Of a stretch of DNA of 64,000 nucleotides, positions 6,642 to 15,504 are shown piece after piece. Source of the DNA: Mesorhizobium sp. Its GTDB lineage: Bacteria; Pseudomonadota; Alphaproteobacteria; Rhizobiales; Rhizobiaceae. A program made the position numbers and the translations under genes. Position 1 is the stretch's first letter. Each line of letters begins with the position of its first letter. The stretch is from positions 558,001 through 622,000 of the forward strand of contig SAQG01000001.1 in assembly GCA_004020315.1 (NCBI GenBank). Direction: 5' to 3'. The notes beneath the pieces were generated by a model that searched no databases, had not been told where the DNA came from, and saw nothing but the letters and a program-made list of their open reading frames with translations.

Positions 6642-8348
6642 ATGGTATTGCGTTTTTTTGAGGGGATGTTCGGCGTGGAGGATACTGGTTGTCTCGACTT
6701 TGCTTGGAAACGTCTTCTTTCTTGCAAAGTGCGGTCAGTCCGGCTCGCGCCAGCGCGTGGAGTGCTGGTCGGGTTTGCGGTGTTGTTGTTTTCCGCAGGT
6801 GCGCCCGATGCCGGCGAAGGTAAGCAGCCGCTTCAGGATCATCCGGAGCGGCGTGGTTTGGGTGTCGAGTTGGCGGGACAAAGCTCGACGAACACCGAAG
6901 CGACACCTGGACGGGACGCTAGCGCCGCTCCCACCATCGTCTGGGGCCGGTCACTTTTCGTGCGAAAGCCGGCACTTCTGGAAGAAATTTCCTTCACCGG
7001 CGTGATGGACCAACTCGTGACGTCCAGCAACGGCAAGATCGCCGACCGCGACGAGCTGTTCCGGAACTGGTGGAGCACGGCAGCTGCCGACGAGTGCGAA
7101 GAACTGCGGCCGAAGCAGCCGAATGGTGGCCCGCCGTTCTCCTATGACTGTTCGCGAGCCGAAGGGATGCTCAAGGACAAGGATCCCTACAAGGCGTTCG
7201 GCGGCGGTAAAACTCCATTCATCATCGTTGCCGCCGTGAATCGGGTCGATCTGCTGCTTGACGACGATTGCGGCGAGTTTCGCATCATAGCGGGAAAGCA
7301 TCCGGATTGGAAAAATCCGGTTCCCAACGAGGCTGACGCTCCCAATGGAATCACCGGCGAAATGCTGATCGCATTCGAGGCAGTCATGCCCAATGAAGGT
7401 GACCCGAAGCGCTGCATTGCGATCCAGAGGTTCTGGCTAGCCCTTTCGGAAGGCCCGGCGCAAGGCCAGCGGCTCGAGGACCGGGAATGGGAAGTCGCGA
7501 TTTTGCTGCGCAGGTTTTTCTTGGAGGGGATAACGCTCGCGGAGGACGGCAGCGTTGTTGACGGCGATCTGGGCGGCCGGACCACGTTCCGGCTGCCTCC
7601 GGCCATGCATGTCGACCACCTCGGCGCGTCGGAATCAAGCACCGGGCAGGTCCGGACGAACTCGAAGCTGCATGGGGGACAATGGGGGCTTCGCGAATAC
7701 CGCTTCGAGAAGCCATCGATGCGCCTGCTTCCCACGCGTACAACAGGTTCCCCTGAGCCCACTCTCTTTTCCCAAAATTCGCCGGACTCCGAGGCAACGA
7801 ACGACCTCGTTGAGTTGGTAGCAGAGTCTATTCGCACCGAAGGTTCTGCGCATGGTCCTCTGCTTGATCCCAACATTAACAGCTTCCACTTGCCGGGCCT
7901 GCCCGAGCACCTGCTTGCGGCGGAAATGAACGCGGAAAATCGTTCGCTCGGCGACTACGCTGCAATACTCCACACTGAAGGACATCCAGACCTCATTGGC
8001 GAGATCGAAGGTGCTGCTGCGAGAGTTCTGACATCGGAACAAATCCGAAAGCGGATTCAGTCCCTCTCCTGCGCAGGCTGCCATAAGTTCTCCAACAGGG
8101 GTAGCGGCGGCTTCAAGGATGATTTTGGGCGCGAGATCTGTTGGCAAGGCACCAACAACACACACGTCACCACTACTTTAAGGGATGGCGAGTACCAAAT
8201 ATCGCGGGCCTTGAAGTTCGTCTTTCTACCGCACCGGGAATTTGTAATGCGCACATACTTGGCGGGAAACACTCCGGAAAACGCTCCGGCGGAGGAGGAC
8301 ATGAGCACCGAAGCGCAATTAGCCGGGGAAGGTCTGCCTCACTGCTAG
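6642..8348 (+). CDS. Exported hypothetical protein with a single CxxCH heme-type motif
   Basis: Up to 568 residues; the start is uncertain (ATG 6642 or ATG 6666). A hydrophobic segment at about residues 40-55 (RGVLVGFAVLLFSAGAP) looks like an export signal, which would put the true N-terminus near a later codon. The C-terminal third holds C477-AGC480-H481 in SLSCAGCHKF, the c-type heme attachment pattern, so the protein may be a periplasmic c-type cytochrome-like protein or a cell-surface protein with one heme. Blocks such as VNRVDLL, FRIIAG, RFWLALSEG and RRFFLEG recall large hypothetical proteins of myxobacteria and other soil bacteria, but no function is known to me. It is divergent from the 5994-6461 gene. 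Confidence 0.7.
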   Translation: MVLRFFEGMFGVEDTGCLDFAWKRLLSCKVRSVRLAPARGVLVGFAVLLFSAGAPDAGEGKQPLQDHPERRGLGVELAGQSSTNTEATPGRDASAAPTIVWGRSLFVRKPALLEEISFTGVMDQLVTSSNGKIADRDELFRNWWSTAAADECEELRPKQPNGGPPFSYDCSRAEGMLKDKDPYKAFGGGKTPFIIVAAVNRVDLLLDDDCGEFRIIAGKHPDWKNPVPNEADAPNGITGEMLIAFEAVMPNEGDPKRCIAIQRFWLALSEGPAQGQRLEDREWEVAILLRRFFLEGITLAEDGSVVDGDLGGRTTFRLPPAMHVDHLGASESSTGQVRTNSKLHGGQWGLREYRFEKPSMRLLPTRTTGSPEPTLFSQNSPDSEATNDLVELVAESIRTEGSAHGPLLDPNINSFHLPGLPEHLLAAEMNAENRSLGDYAAILHTEGHPDLIGEIEGAAARVLTSEQIRKRIQSLSCAGCHKFSNRGSGGFKDDFGREICWQGTNNTHVTTTLRDGEYQISRALKFVFLPHREFVMRTYLAGNTPENAPAEEDMSTEAQLAGEGLPHC

Positions 8349-8644
8349 GAAACTATCTGTTATCAGGCGGTCCGTCTGTAATTGCCCGCGCGGTATCTAG
8401 GTGGGACGGAAAGAACAAAAGCGGCGGATCCCCGTTTGCAGATCTGTGCGGCCCTATGCGCTGCGAAAGAAGCTCCGCTTCTCTCCGCCGGCCGGCTCAA
8501 ACGAGAGGGTTCTCGGCTTTTGCGGCAGCCAGTGAATGGGTTTGACCAAGACCATGATCTCGAACCGAAGGTTCGGACAGGATCATGGTCAAACAAGATG
8601 TGGAATTTGTCCCAATCCTTTCGGCTGGATCAGCCGGAAAGACT
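8349..8644. other. Intergenic region with one palindromic element
   Basis: About 296 bases between the CxxCH protein and the DUF1344 gene, which converge. Apart from the hairpin at 8550-8590 I see no credible gene; short frames here lack ribosome binding sites. Confidence 0.6.
8550..8590. repeat. Palindromic intergenic element (REP/RIME-like hairpin)
   Basis: Perfect 10-base outer arms GACCATGATC (8550-8559) and GATCATGGTC (8581-8590) enclose an inner hairpin CGAACC-GAA-GGTTCG (8561-8575). The core GAACCGAAGGT recurs at about 16698, inside the element at 16687-16754, which has an analogous AGTATGATC outer arm. Such hairpins are a common dispersed element in rhizobial intergenic DNA. Because it sits between convergent genes it could also serve as a transcription terminator, although no U-tract follows. 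Confidence 0.7.
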
Positions 8645-8911
8645 CTATTCGGCTGAATCGCTGTCCGGCAATTGCATGTCGGTGATGACGTTCTCGCCGT
8701 TTGTCTCGTCGTAGGCGATTACGATATCCATGCCGGGTTTCAGCGCATCAAGATCGGTTTCGGCGTTCAGCTTGTAAGATTTGCCGTCGTCGAGGGTCAG
8801 CGTCAGCGTGTCCTTATCGATCGCTTTGATCAGGCCTTCGGTTTGGCCGGCGAAGGCGGCAGTGGAAATCAGCAACATGGCGGCAACGGCGCCGATCAGG
8901 ATACGCATCAT
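8645..8911 (-). CDS. DUF1344 family small exported protein
   Basis: 88 residues from ATG 8911 (an adjacent ATG at 8908 is also possible), with AGAGGAC upstream. The N-terminal segment RILIGAVAAMLLISTAAFA is a signal peptide with likely cleavage after AFA. The mature part matches the DUF1344 pattern: EGLIKAIDKDTLTLTLDDGK, then YKLNAETDLDALKPGM and VIAYDETNGENVITDM, a small beta-barrel-like fold of unknown role. Annotated upstream starts extend it by 24 residues without a signal. It stands alone between intergenic repeats. Confidence 0.85.
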   Translation of the reverse strand: MMRILIGAVAAMLLISTAAFAGQTEGLIKAIDKDTLTLTLDDGKSYKLNAETDLDALKPGMDIVIAYDETNGENVITDMQLPDSDSAE

Positions 8912-9052
8912 CGTCCTCTTATCATTGCGCCGGCACGGTGGCGGCGGGTGTTCAACAGACGGATCGAGGGAATCAGAAACCAACCGAATGTGTCAAAACT
9001 AAATCCGCCGGATCACAGTTTGACCACTGCCGAAAACGCCAATAGAACGCAG

Positions 9053-9152
9053 GCTACAGCGCCGCACGTCCTGTTGGAGGCGCAAAGGACGCTGTAGCAC
9101 TTTTGATTTTGCGCATGACCCCGAAATCGCTCCGATTTTCGGGTCACGCGCA
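9053..9152. repeat. Two-hairpin intergenic element upstream of aroC
   Basis: First hairpin: perfect 9-base arms GCTACAGCG (9053-9061) and CGCTGTAGC (9090-9098). Second hairpin: GCGC-ATGACCCCGAAA (about 9111-9126) against TTTTCGGGTCAC-GCGC (about 9136-9151), imperfect. The piece AGCGCCGC(G/A)CGTCC recurs after the pirin gene at 18023-18036. From memory this block is a widespread Mesorhizobium intergenic repeat. It lies just ahead of aroC, so it may shape the 5' leader of that transcript. Confidence 0.6.
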
Positions 9153-9184
9153 AGCCGGCTGCGATGCCGGCAGGGCTGGTTTTC

Positions 9185-10294
9185 ATGTCTCACAATACGT
9201 TTGGCCATCTTTTCCGCGTCACCACCTGGGGCGAAAGCCACGGTGCAGCGCTCGGCTGCGTGGTTGACGGCTGTCCGCCCGGCATCCGCTTCACGCGCGC
9301 GGAGGTTCAGGCCGAACTCGACAAGCGCCGCCCGGGTCAATCGCGTTTTGTGACGCAGCGTCGCGAACCCGACGAGGTCAAGATCCTGTCCGGCTTCATT
9401 CTGGATGAGGACGGCGAGACCATGATCACCACCGGCACGCCGGTGTCGATGATGATCGAGAATGTCGATCAGCGCTCCAAGGACTATGGCGAGATCGCCC
9501 GTCAATACCGGCCGGGTCATGCCGATTATACCTACGACGCTAAGTACGGCCTGCGCGATTATCGCGGTGGCGGCCGCTCTTCGGCCCGCGAGACGGCGGC
9601 GCGGGTGGCGGCCGGAGCCTTGGCCCGCAAGGTCGTGCCCGGCATGATCGTGCGCGGCGCTCTGGTCTCGATGGGGGAAAAATCGATCGATCGCGCCAAC
9701 TGGAATTGGAATTTCGTTGGCGACGCCGAAAATCCATTCTTCACGCCCGATCCGGCATCGGTCGCCGTCTTCACCGCGTATCTTGATGGCATCCGCAAGT
9801 CGGGTTCCTCGGTCGGCGCGGTAATCGAGATCGTCGCCGACGGCGTTCCGGCAGGCCTGGGCGCGCCGATCTACGCCAAGCTCGACCAGGACATTGCCTC
9901 GGGGTTAATGTCGATCAATGCCGTCAAGGGTGTCGAGATCGGTAACGGCTTCGAGGCCGCCCGCATCACCGGCGAAGAAAATGCCGACGAGATGCGTATG
10001 GGCGATGACGGCAAACCGGTCTTCCTGTCCAACAATGCGGGCGGCATCCTCGGCGGCATCTCGACCGGCCAGGAGATCGTCGCGCGCTTCGCCGTCAAGC
10101 CGACCTCGTCGATCCTGACCCCGAGAAAGTCGATCGACAAGAACGGTAACGACGTCGAGATCATGACCAAGGGCCGGCACGATCCGTGCGTCGGCATCCG
10201 CGCTGTGCCAATCGGCGAGGCGATGGTTGCCTGTGCGATCGCCGATCACTATCTGCGTCATCGGGGACAAACGGGGAGGGGAATAGGGGAATAG
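9185..10294 (+). CDS. aroC: Chorismate synthase
   Basis: 369 residues from ATG 9185. It converts 5-enolpyruvylshikimate-3-phosphate to chorismate with reduced FMN, the last common step to aromatic amino acids. The three family signatures are visible: [18 protein letters not shown] near residue 12, [22 protein letters not shown] around residues 129-150, and the C-terminal [17 protein letters not shown] near 306 plus RHDPCVG. Length matches the family. The last codons and the stop lie inside a G-rich repeat shared with the following intergenic region, so the extreme C-terminus ([11 protein letters not shown]) is partly repeat derived. Confidence 0.97.
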   Translation: MSHNTFGHLFRVTTWGESHGAALGCVVDGCPPGIRFTRAEVQAELDKRRPGQSRFVTQRREPDEVKILSGFILDEDGETMITTGTPVSMMIENVDQRSKDYGEIARQYRPGHADYTYDAKYGLRDYRGGGRSSARETAARVAAGALARKVVPGMIVRGALVSMGEKSIDRANWNWNFVGDAENPFFTPDPASVAVFTAYLDGIRKSGSSVGAVIEIVADGVPAGLGAPIYAKLDQDIASGLMSINAVKGVEIGNGFEAARITGEENADEMRMGDDGKPVFLSNNAGGILGGISTGQEIVARFAVKPTSSILTPRKSIDKNGNDVEIMTKGRHDPCVGIRAVPIGEAMVACAIADHYLRHRGQTGRGIGE

Positions 10295-10380
10295 GGGAAT
10301 ATGTTACGCGACCGCCGAGACGCCAAACTTTTTCCTTTTCCCTACTCCCGTACTGCCCTACTCCCTTACTCCCCTATTAT
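10272..10380. repeat. Purine/pyrimidine inverted repeat between aroC and ribB
   Basis: The left half (10272-10302) is a run of GGGGA/GGGGAATA units on the plus strand; the right half (about 10339-10379) is CCCTACTCCCGTACTGCCC and further CTCCC units. The halves are approximately complementary and could pair over 30-40 bases around a loop of about 35 bases. A GCGAGCGAAGCGAGCG near-repeat follows at 10381-10397. The left half overlaps the aroC stop. Likely a dispersed intergenic element; a terminator-like role is possible but not shown. Confidence 0.6.
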
Positions 10381-10400
10381 CGCGAGCGAAGCGAGCGCCT

Positions 10401-11501
10401 ATGCCTTACGACCAGAAGAAGATCGTCGAAGCCCTGCGCGCCTTTGAACGCGGCGAGATCGTCGTCGTCATGGACGATGACGGGCGCGAAAACGAGGGCG
10501 ACCTGATCGTCGCGGCCGTCCATTGCACGCCGGAAAAGATGGCGTTCATCGTCCGTAACACCTCCGGCATCGTCTGCACGCCGATGCCGCGCGAGGAAGC
10601 CAAGCGCCTGAATCTCTCGCCGATGGTCGCCGACAATGACTCGGCCCACACCACCGCCTTCACCGTCAGCGTCGATTTCAAGCACGGCACCACAACAGGC
10701 ATTTCGGCCGAAGACCGAACATTGACCGTGCGCAACCTTGCCAACGGCAATGTCGGCGCGTCTGATTTCGTCCGCCCCGGCCACATCTTTCCGCTGATTG
10801 CGCGCGAAGGCGGCGTGCTGATGCGTTCGGGCCATACCGAAGCCGCGGTCGATCTGTGCAAGCTCGCCGACCTGCCGCCGGTTGGCGTCATTTCCGAACT
10901 GGTCAATGATGACGGCACCGTGATGCGCGGCCCGCAGGTGCAGGCCTTCGCCGAAAAGAACGGCTTGAAGCAGATTTCGGTCGCCGACCTCATCGCCTAT
11001 CGCCAGCGCAAGGAAACGCTGGTCGAGCGCGTCGCCTGTTCCGACATCGACACGCCCGGCGGCAAGGCGCAGGTCTTCACCTACACGCTGCCTTGGGATT
11101 CTATGCACCATGTGGCGGTCGTGTTCGGCGACATTCGCGACGGCGAGGAGGTGCCGGTGCGCCTGCATTCCGAGGACGTTGTGACGGACGTCTTCGGTAC
11201 CAGCCACAGGCTGGACGCCATCATGAAATCAATGGGCGAGCGCCGGCGTGGCGTCATCGTCTATCTGCGCGAGGGCTCCGTCGGCGTCGCCCATCAGGAG
11301 CGCAACCGGCCGGCTGCTGGCGACCGCGAGGACCATGAAGAGGCGCGCCGCCGCGAAAGCGAATGGCGCGAGATCGGCCTTGGCGCGCAAATTTTAAAGG
11401 ATCTGGGCATCTCCTCGATCAACCTGATCGCCTCGCGCGAACGCCACTATGTCGGCCTTGAAGGTTTCGGCATCCGCATCGCCAACACCGAAATTCTCTA
11501 A
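10401..11501 (+). CDS. ribB: 3,4-dihydroxy-2-butanone 4-phosphate synthase with degenerate GTP cyclohydrolase II domain (RibBX-like)
   Basis: 366 residues. The N-terminal domain (about 1-205) is a complete DHBP synthase, converting ribulose 5-phosphate to the four-carbon riboflavin precursor: the acidic loop D25-DDGRENEGD, TTGISAEDR, RPGHIFPL and the HTEAAVDL block are all present. The C-terminal domain (about 206-366) is recognisably RibA-like (VRLHSE, DVFGT, EGFGI) but the zinc cysteines of the RibA HxEC...C-x-C motif are absent: HSEDVVTDVFGTSHRLDAI has none, and the GTP-binding EGRGIGL-type segment is not intact. So only the RibB activity is expected; GTP cyclohydrolase II must be elsewhere. 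No FMN riboswitch is seen in the short upstream region. Confidence 0.93.
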   Translation: MPYDQKKIVEALRAFERGEIVVVMDDDGRENEGDLIVAAVHCTPEKMAFIVRNTSGIVCTPMPREEAKRLNLSPMVADNDSAHTTAFTVSVDFKHGTTTGISAEDRTLTVRNLANGNVGASDFVRPGHIFPLIAREGGVLMRSGHTEAAVDLCKLADLPPVGVISELVNDDGTVMRGPQVQAFAEKNGLKQISVADLIAYRQRKETLVERVACSDIDTPGGKAQVFTYTLPWDSMHHVAVVFGDIRDGEEVPVRLHSEDVVTDVFGTSHRLDAIMKSMGERRRGVIVYLREGSVGVAHQERNRPAAGDREDHEEARRRESEWREIGLGAQILKDLGISSINLIASRERHYVGLEGFGIRIANTEIL

Positions 11502-12031
11502 AGCCGGCGCGCCGCGAGTCCCTCTGTTGGCCTGAGGACTGCTCGCCGGCCTCAGCGCCGATATCGCGGTGCCTGCCGGCTACAGTCGGGGCGGCTGGGT
11601 AGTAGAGGTGATAGCGTAGTCCCAGCCGCGCATCGAGCCGCGCGCCTCGGCAACTGCCAGACTCAGGTCGGCAAGCTCCTCAATTCATGAAGTGCCGATT
11701 TGCGCAATTGTCTGGATCAGTGAGCGCGCAGCCGGTTTCGGCAGGCCGCGGATACGCCGCGCCGTTCTGCTGGTCGCATCTGCCCTGACGGCCACGTTCG
11801 CCTGATGAACGCTGGCTCGCGCGCCAACATTCACGAAGTTCATGCATAACGGCATGCGGAATTGAGCCCCTAATCGCAAGCGCTGCTCACACTATCTTGC
11901 CCTTGGGACAGCTCTGCCCCGATCGCGGCGACCCTCACAGGACGTTGCCATGGATCGGCACGCCGCGCCTCGCGAGCATCCAAGAGCGCTCGCTTCGAAT
12001 AACAATCCGGTCAGGAATGGAGAATTTCCTC
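11502..12031. other. Long non-coding gap, possible gene remnant
   Basis: 530 bases without a convincing gene. A minus-strand 64-codon frame (11685-11879) has no ribosome binding site and no recognisable domain, though its arginine-rich end could be a decayed fragment of something larger. It marks the boundary between the aroC-ribB core and the accessory CMD/MFS/TetR block. Confidence 0.5.
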
Positions 12032-13255
12032 ATGAACAAACTCGCGGCTTCCCTCGTAATGTCGTCGCTCGCCGCCTCAGTTGGCGAGGCGCAGGAGCGA
12101 CCCGCAGGCCGGATCGCACCGCCGGATGTCTATGTCGTGGCGCCTGGACTCGGAGATTACACGGACCAGCTTCTGTTCGGCGACGTCTGGCTGCGCGACG
12201 AGCTCAAGCCTCGTGATCGCAGCATCGTCACCGTTTCGGCCCTGATTGCGTCGGGGCGCATTGCACAGGTGGGCGGACATGTCGGCCGGGCGCTCGACAA
12301 CGGCGTCACCCCAAGCGAGATCGGCGAGATCATCACCCATCTCGCCTTCTACTCCGGTTGGCCGAACGCCATTTCCGCCGTCAACGCCACAAAGGAGGTC
12401 TTCGATAAGCGCGGCATCAAGCCGGTTGCCGCCGAGGCGGGGCAGCCGCTGGAACTCGATCCAGCTTCCGAGGCGGCAAGGGCGGCGAGCGTCGATACGT
12501 CGACCGGCCCGATCGTTCCGGCGCTCGCGGAATACACAAACCGGGTGCTCTTCGGCGATCTCTGGCGGCGGCCGCAACTCTCTGCGCGCGACCGCAGCCT
12601 CGTCACCATCGCCGGGCTCATCGCGATGGGCAAAGCCGAGCAACTGCCATTCCATGCAAGCCGCGGGATGGACAATGGCCTGACACGAACCGAGGTCGCC
12701 GAGGTTCCGACGCACCTGGCCTATTATGCCGGCTGGCCCAATGCGATGTCGGCGGTGCCAGTCCTGCGCGCGGTCTTCGAGGCTCGCGAAGCCGCTGCGC
12801 CAGGGGAAGCGGAAAGCCGCGCCAGCGCGCTTACTGTGCAGAGATACGACCCGGAGGCCGCGGCCATTGGATCACCTGAAAACTTCACCGGCTCCGTGCG
12901 GGTCGAGTCGCGGTTTCAAGCCGAAGAGCCGGCGCGAGTCGGCGGGGCGACGGTGAGCTTCGAGCCGGGCGCACGCACAGCCTGGCATACGCATCCGCTT
13001 GGCCAGACGCTGATCGTCACCTCGGGTTGTGGCTGGGTACAAAGCGAAGGCGGGCCGATCGAGGAGGTGAAGCCTGGGGATGTCGTGACTATCCCGCCAA
13101 ATGTTCGCCACTGGCATGGCGCCTCTCAGGGGACCTCCATGACCCACGTGGCCGTGGCGGAGTCCCTCGATAGCAGTGCCGTCACCTGGATGGAGCAGGT
13201 GACGGACGACCAGTATGCCAACGGTCCCGAGGCCGCCGATCAGTGCCGTGGTTGA
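12032..13255 (+). CDS. Exported protein with two carboxymuconolactone decarboxylase domains and a cupin
   Basis: 407 residues from ATG 12032 (GGAG at 12019-12022); ATG 12017 would add five residues. A signal peptide ([19 protein letters not shown]) is followed by two CMD-like domains (about 45-130 and 165-250) that share the same repeat: LLFGDVW...[13 protein letters not shown]...[12 protein letters not shown] and VLFGDLW...[13 protein letters not shown]...[12 protein letters not shown]. Residues about 280-385 are a cupin with [13 protein letters not shown] and PPNVRHWHG metal-ligand blocks. The redox CxxC of AhpD-type CMD proteins is absent. Substrate unknown; such CMD-cupin proteins are often found next to oxidoreductases. 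It converges with the MFS gene. Confidence 0.85.
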   Translation: MNKLAASLVMSSLAASVGEAQERPAGRIAPPDVYVVAPGLGDYTDQLLFGDVWLRDELKPRDRSIVTVSALIASGRIAQVGGHVGRALDNGVTPSEIGEIITHLAFYSGWPNAISAVNATKEVFDKRGIKPVAAEAGQPLELDPASEAARAASVDTSTGPIVPALAEYTNRVLFGDLWRRPQLSARDRSLVTIAGLIAMGKAEQLPFHASRGMDNGLTRTEVAEVPTHLAYYAGWPNAMSAVPVLRAVFEAREAAAPGEAESRASALTVQRYDPEAAAIGSPENFTGSVRVESRFQAEEPARVGGATVSFEPGARTAWHTHPLGQTLIVTSGCGWVQSEGGPIEEVKPGDVVTIPPNVRHWHGASQGTSMTHVAVAESLDSSAVTWMEQVTDDQYANGPEAADQCRG

Positions 13256-13360
13256 TTTGCTGCGCCGTGTCGGCCTTAGGGCGTCGCACCAGAGGCGGGC
13301 AGCCGTATACGTTTTCGAAAGGCGGGCGTCCGGCCCCGCTTGGGACCGGACGCATAGAGA

Positions 13361-14584
13361 CTATTCAGCAGGAACCGCGGCTGCGTCGCAGGCGGAGATT
13401 TCACAATCGGCCGTGGCAAGGCTGCGCATGCCGAGCAGCACGATAACCAGCGCGATTGCGCCCGCCGCCACCGACACCAGGAACCCGCTCTGTGCACCGA
13501 AGGCGTCCACCACCCATCCGGCGGCGAAGGAGCCGAGCGCCATGCCGATGCCTATGCCGGTCATGACCCAGGTGACGCCCTCGGTCAGCATCGCCTCCGG
13601 CACGCGCCGCTCGATCAGGCCGAATGCCGTGATGAAGGTCGGCGAGATCGCCACACCGCTAACGAAGACAGCCAGCGCCAGAAGAGGCACCGTGTCTGCG
13701 ACAAGCAGCGGCAGCGTGGTGAGCGCGATGATGGCGACCGCGATGGCAAGCTGAATTTGCAGCGGTGTTTTCAGGTTCAGTGCGCCGAGGACGATGCCGA
13801 CGACGAACGATCCGAGCGCGTAGACGCCGATAACGAGGCTGGCAGCGCCCGGCTGGCCGAGCTCCTTGGTGATCGCCACGGTGCTCACCTCGGTGGTCGC
13901 GAAGGTCGCGCCAATGAAGATCAGGGCGAAGGTGATGATTTGGACCGGCCGCAGGCGGATTGCCGAGCCGCGCGAACCTTGGCCGACCGGTCGCACGCGC
14001 GGCTCGGTCGAACGCTGCAGGATGAAGGCTGTCGAGCCGAAGGCGAGGAACAATGTGCTCGCCAGCATTCCCGCTTCCGGGAAAAGCGCGACGCTCAGGC
14101 CCACCGATAGCGACGCCCCGGAGATGTAGACCAGCTCGTCCGCCGCCGACTCGAAGGCGAACGCGGTGTTCATCTCGGGGCGATCCCGGAAGAGCTCTGT
14201 CCAGCGCGCCCGCACCATCGCTGGGATGCTGGGCATTGCGGCGGCCAACAGCGCTGATACGAACAGTGTCCATATCGGCCAGTCCTGATTGGCCGCCGCA
14301 ATCAGCACCACGAAAGCGAGCACGGAAATGACGGTGGTGGGCACCACAACCCGCGCCTGGCCGAGGCGATCCACCAGTCGCGATATCTGCGGCGCGACGA
14401 AAGCATTGGCCAGCGCATATGTCGCGGAGACGGCTCCGGCCAGCCAGTACTCGCCGTGCGTCTGCGACAGCATCGCAACGATTCCGATCGGGGCCATGGC
14501 CATCGGCAGCCGAGCAACGAAGCCGGCTGCGGCGAAGCCCTTGGCTCCCCTTGCCTTGAAGATTTCGCGATAGGGATTGGGCAT
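13361..14584 (-). CDS. MFS transporter
   Basis: 407 residues started at ATG 14584 with AGGAG about 8 bases upstream (complement of 14590-14595). About twelve hydrophobic helices are visible in two halves of six; the loop after helix 2 has QISRLVDRLGQARVVV, a relaxed form of the MFS loop motif. It is an inner-membrane efflux-type carrier by context: it is divergent from a TetR regulator and the shared intergenic region carries three identical-pattern palindromes. The transported compound cannot be told from sequence. The last 20 residues are cytoplasmic and contain several cysteines and acidic residues. Confidence 0.88.
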   Translation of the reverse strand: MPNPYREIFKARGAKGFAAAGFVARLPMAMAPIGIVAMLSQTHGEYWLAGAVSATYALANAFVAPQISRLVDRLGQARVVVPTTVISVLAFVVLIAAANQDWPIWTLFVSALLAAAMPSIPAMVRARWTELFRDRPEMNTAFAFESAADELVYISGASLSVGLSVALFPEAGMLASTLFLAFGSTAFILQRSTEPRVRPVGQGSRGSAIRLRPVQIITFALIFIGATFATTEVSTVAITKELGQPGAASLVIGVYALGSFVVGIVLGALNLKTPLQIQLAIAVAIIALTTLPLLVADTVPLLALAVFVSGVAISPTFITAFGLIERRVPEAMLTEGVTWVMTGIGIGMALGSFAAGWVVDAFGAQSGFLVSVAAGAIALVIVLLGMRSLATADCEISACDAAAVPAE

Positions 14585-14621
14585 GAGAACACTCCTGGAT
14601 TTTTGAGGCCGAGCCACTTAT

Positions 14622-14687
14622 ATACGTGGCGTATGCAAATCAGATAATGACATACGGGGCGTATGTCAATTAATATACGAGACGTAT
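14622..14687. promoter_or_regulatory. Three palindromic operators ATACG-N3-CGTAT between MFS and tetR genes
   Basis: Copies: ATACG-TGG-CGTAT (14622-14634), ATACG-GGG-CGTAT (14652-14664) and ATACG-AGA-CGTAT (14675-14687). Centres are 30 and 23 bases apart. All three lie in the 119 bases between the divergent starts at 14584 and 14704, the usual place for an autoregulating TetR repressor. The pattern is a perfect 5-base inverted repeat each time with a variable 3-base centre, which supports protein binding rather than chance. Confidence 0.85.
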
Positions 14688-14703
14688 GTGAAGGAATGAG
14701 CGA

Positions 14704-15348
14704 ATGGGGCACAAACCACGCAAGGAAATGATCGCCGAGACCCGCGCCAAACTAGTCGCGGCGGCGCGCCATGCCTTTGGCAGTGTCGGCTATGCCGAGG
14801 CCTCGATGGACGACTTCACCGCATCGGCCGGGCTGACGCGCGGCGCGCTTTATCATCACTTCGGCGACAAGAAGGGGCTACTCCAGGCTGTCATCGCCGA
14901 GATCGACGCGGAGATGTTGGCCCGGCTGAAGATCGTTTCGGCCAGGGCGGACACTCTCTGGCAGGGCTTTGTCGACGAGTGCACCGCTTATATCGAGATG
15001 GCGCTGGAGCCGGAGATCCAGCGTATTGTCCTTCGTGACGGACCGGCGGTGCTGGGCGATCCTTCGCAATGGCCGAGCCAGAATGAGTGCATCCGCTCGA
15101 TGAGCGAGAACCTTCAAAAGCTGAGGGACGAGGGAACCATCGTTGCCGTTGATCCCGAGGCCGCAGCAAGATTGATCAGCGGCGCCTCGCTACATGCCGC
15201 GCAGTGGATCGCAAATTCGGAAGATCCCGAAGCGACGTCGAAAAAGGCGGTGAAGGCCTTCAACGTGCTTTTGGAGGGGCTGCTCAAACAAGGCGGCAGG
15301 ATTGGCCGTCCGCAAGCACCGGCTGAAATGGACAAATCGCTGGCCTGA
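14704..15348 (+). CDS. TetR/AcrR family transcriptional regulator
   Basis: 214 residues, with AAGGA about 9 bases before ATG 14704. Residues about 8-58 form the TetR helix-turn-helix domain (ETRAKLVAAARHAFGSVGYAEASMDDFTASAGLTRGALYHHFGDKKGLLQAV), written here in pieces: the recognition helix is the TRGALYHHFGDKK segment. The C-terminal ligand domain is of the common TetR_C type with a PAVLGDPSQW segment. It is divergent from the MFS exporter and presumably represses it and itself through the ATACG-N3-CGTAT sites, with release by a ligand that is also the transporter's substrate. Confidence 0.92.
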   Translation: MGHKPRKEMIAETRAKLVAAARHAFGSVGYAEASMDDFTASAGLTRGALYHHFGDKKGLLQAVIAEIDAEMLARLKIVSARADTLWQGFVDECTAYIEMALEPEIQRIVLRDGPAVLGDPSQWPSQNECIRSMSENLQKLRDEGTIVAVDPEAAARLISGASLHAAQWIANSEDPEATSKKAVKAFNVLLEGLLKQGGRIGRPQAPAEMDKSLA

Positions 15349-15504
15349 GTTGCCCGTCCCCAACTGGGACCGGCGGCTGGCCGAGCCTCGGTCGGTGGCT
15401 CGCGCCGGACCCAACCGGCACCCAACATTTAAACCCTGTTGAAGGTCCGCCTTTGGACGTGCCGAAACATGGCCAAAGCCGCCGGGCGCGCCTATATCGG
15501 GGGC

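Noticed and set aside
10295..10400. An FMN riboswitch upstream of ribB.
   Set aside because: The space is only about 106 bases and filled by a G-rich/C-rich inverted repeat; no FMN element core was seen.
11685..11879. A 64-codon minus-strand frame in the gap after ribB.
   Set aside because: No ribosome binding site or family similarity; possibly a gene remnant, not called as a gene.
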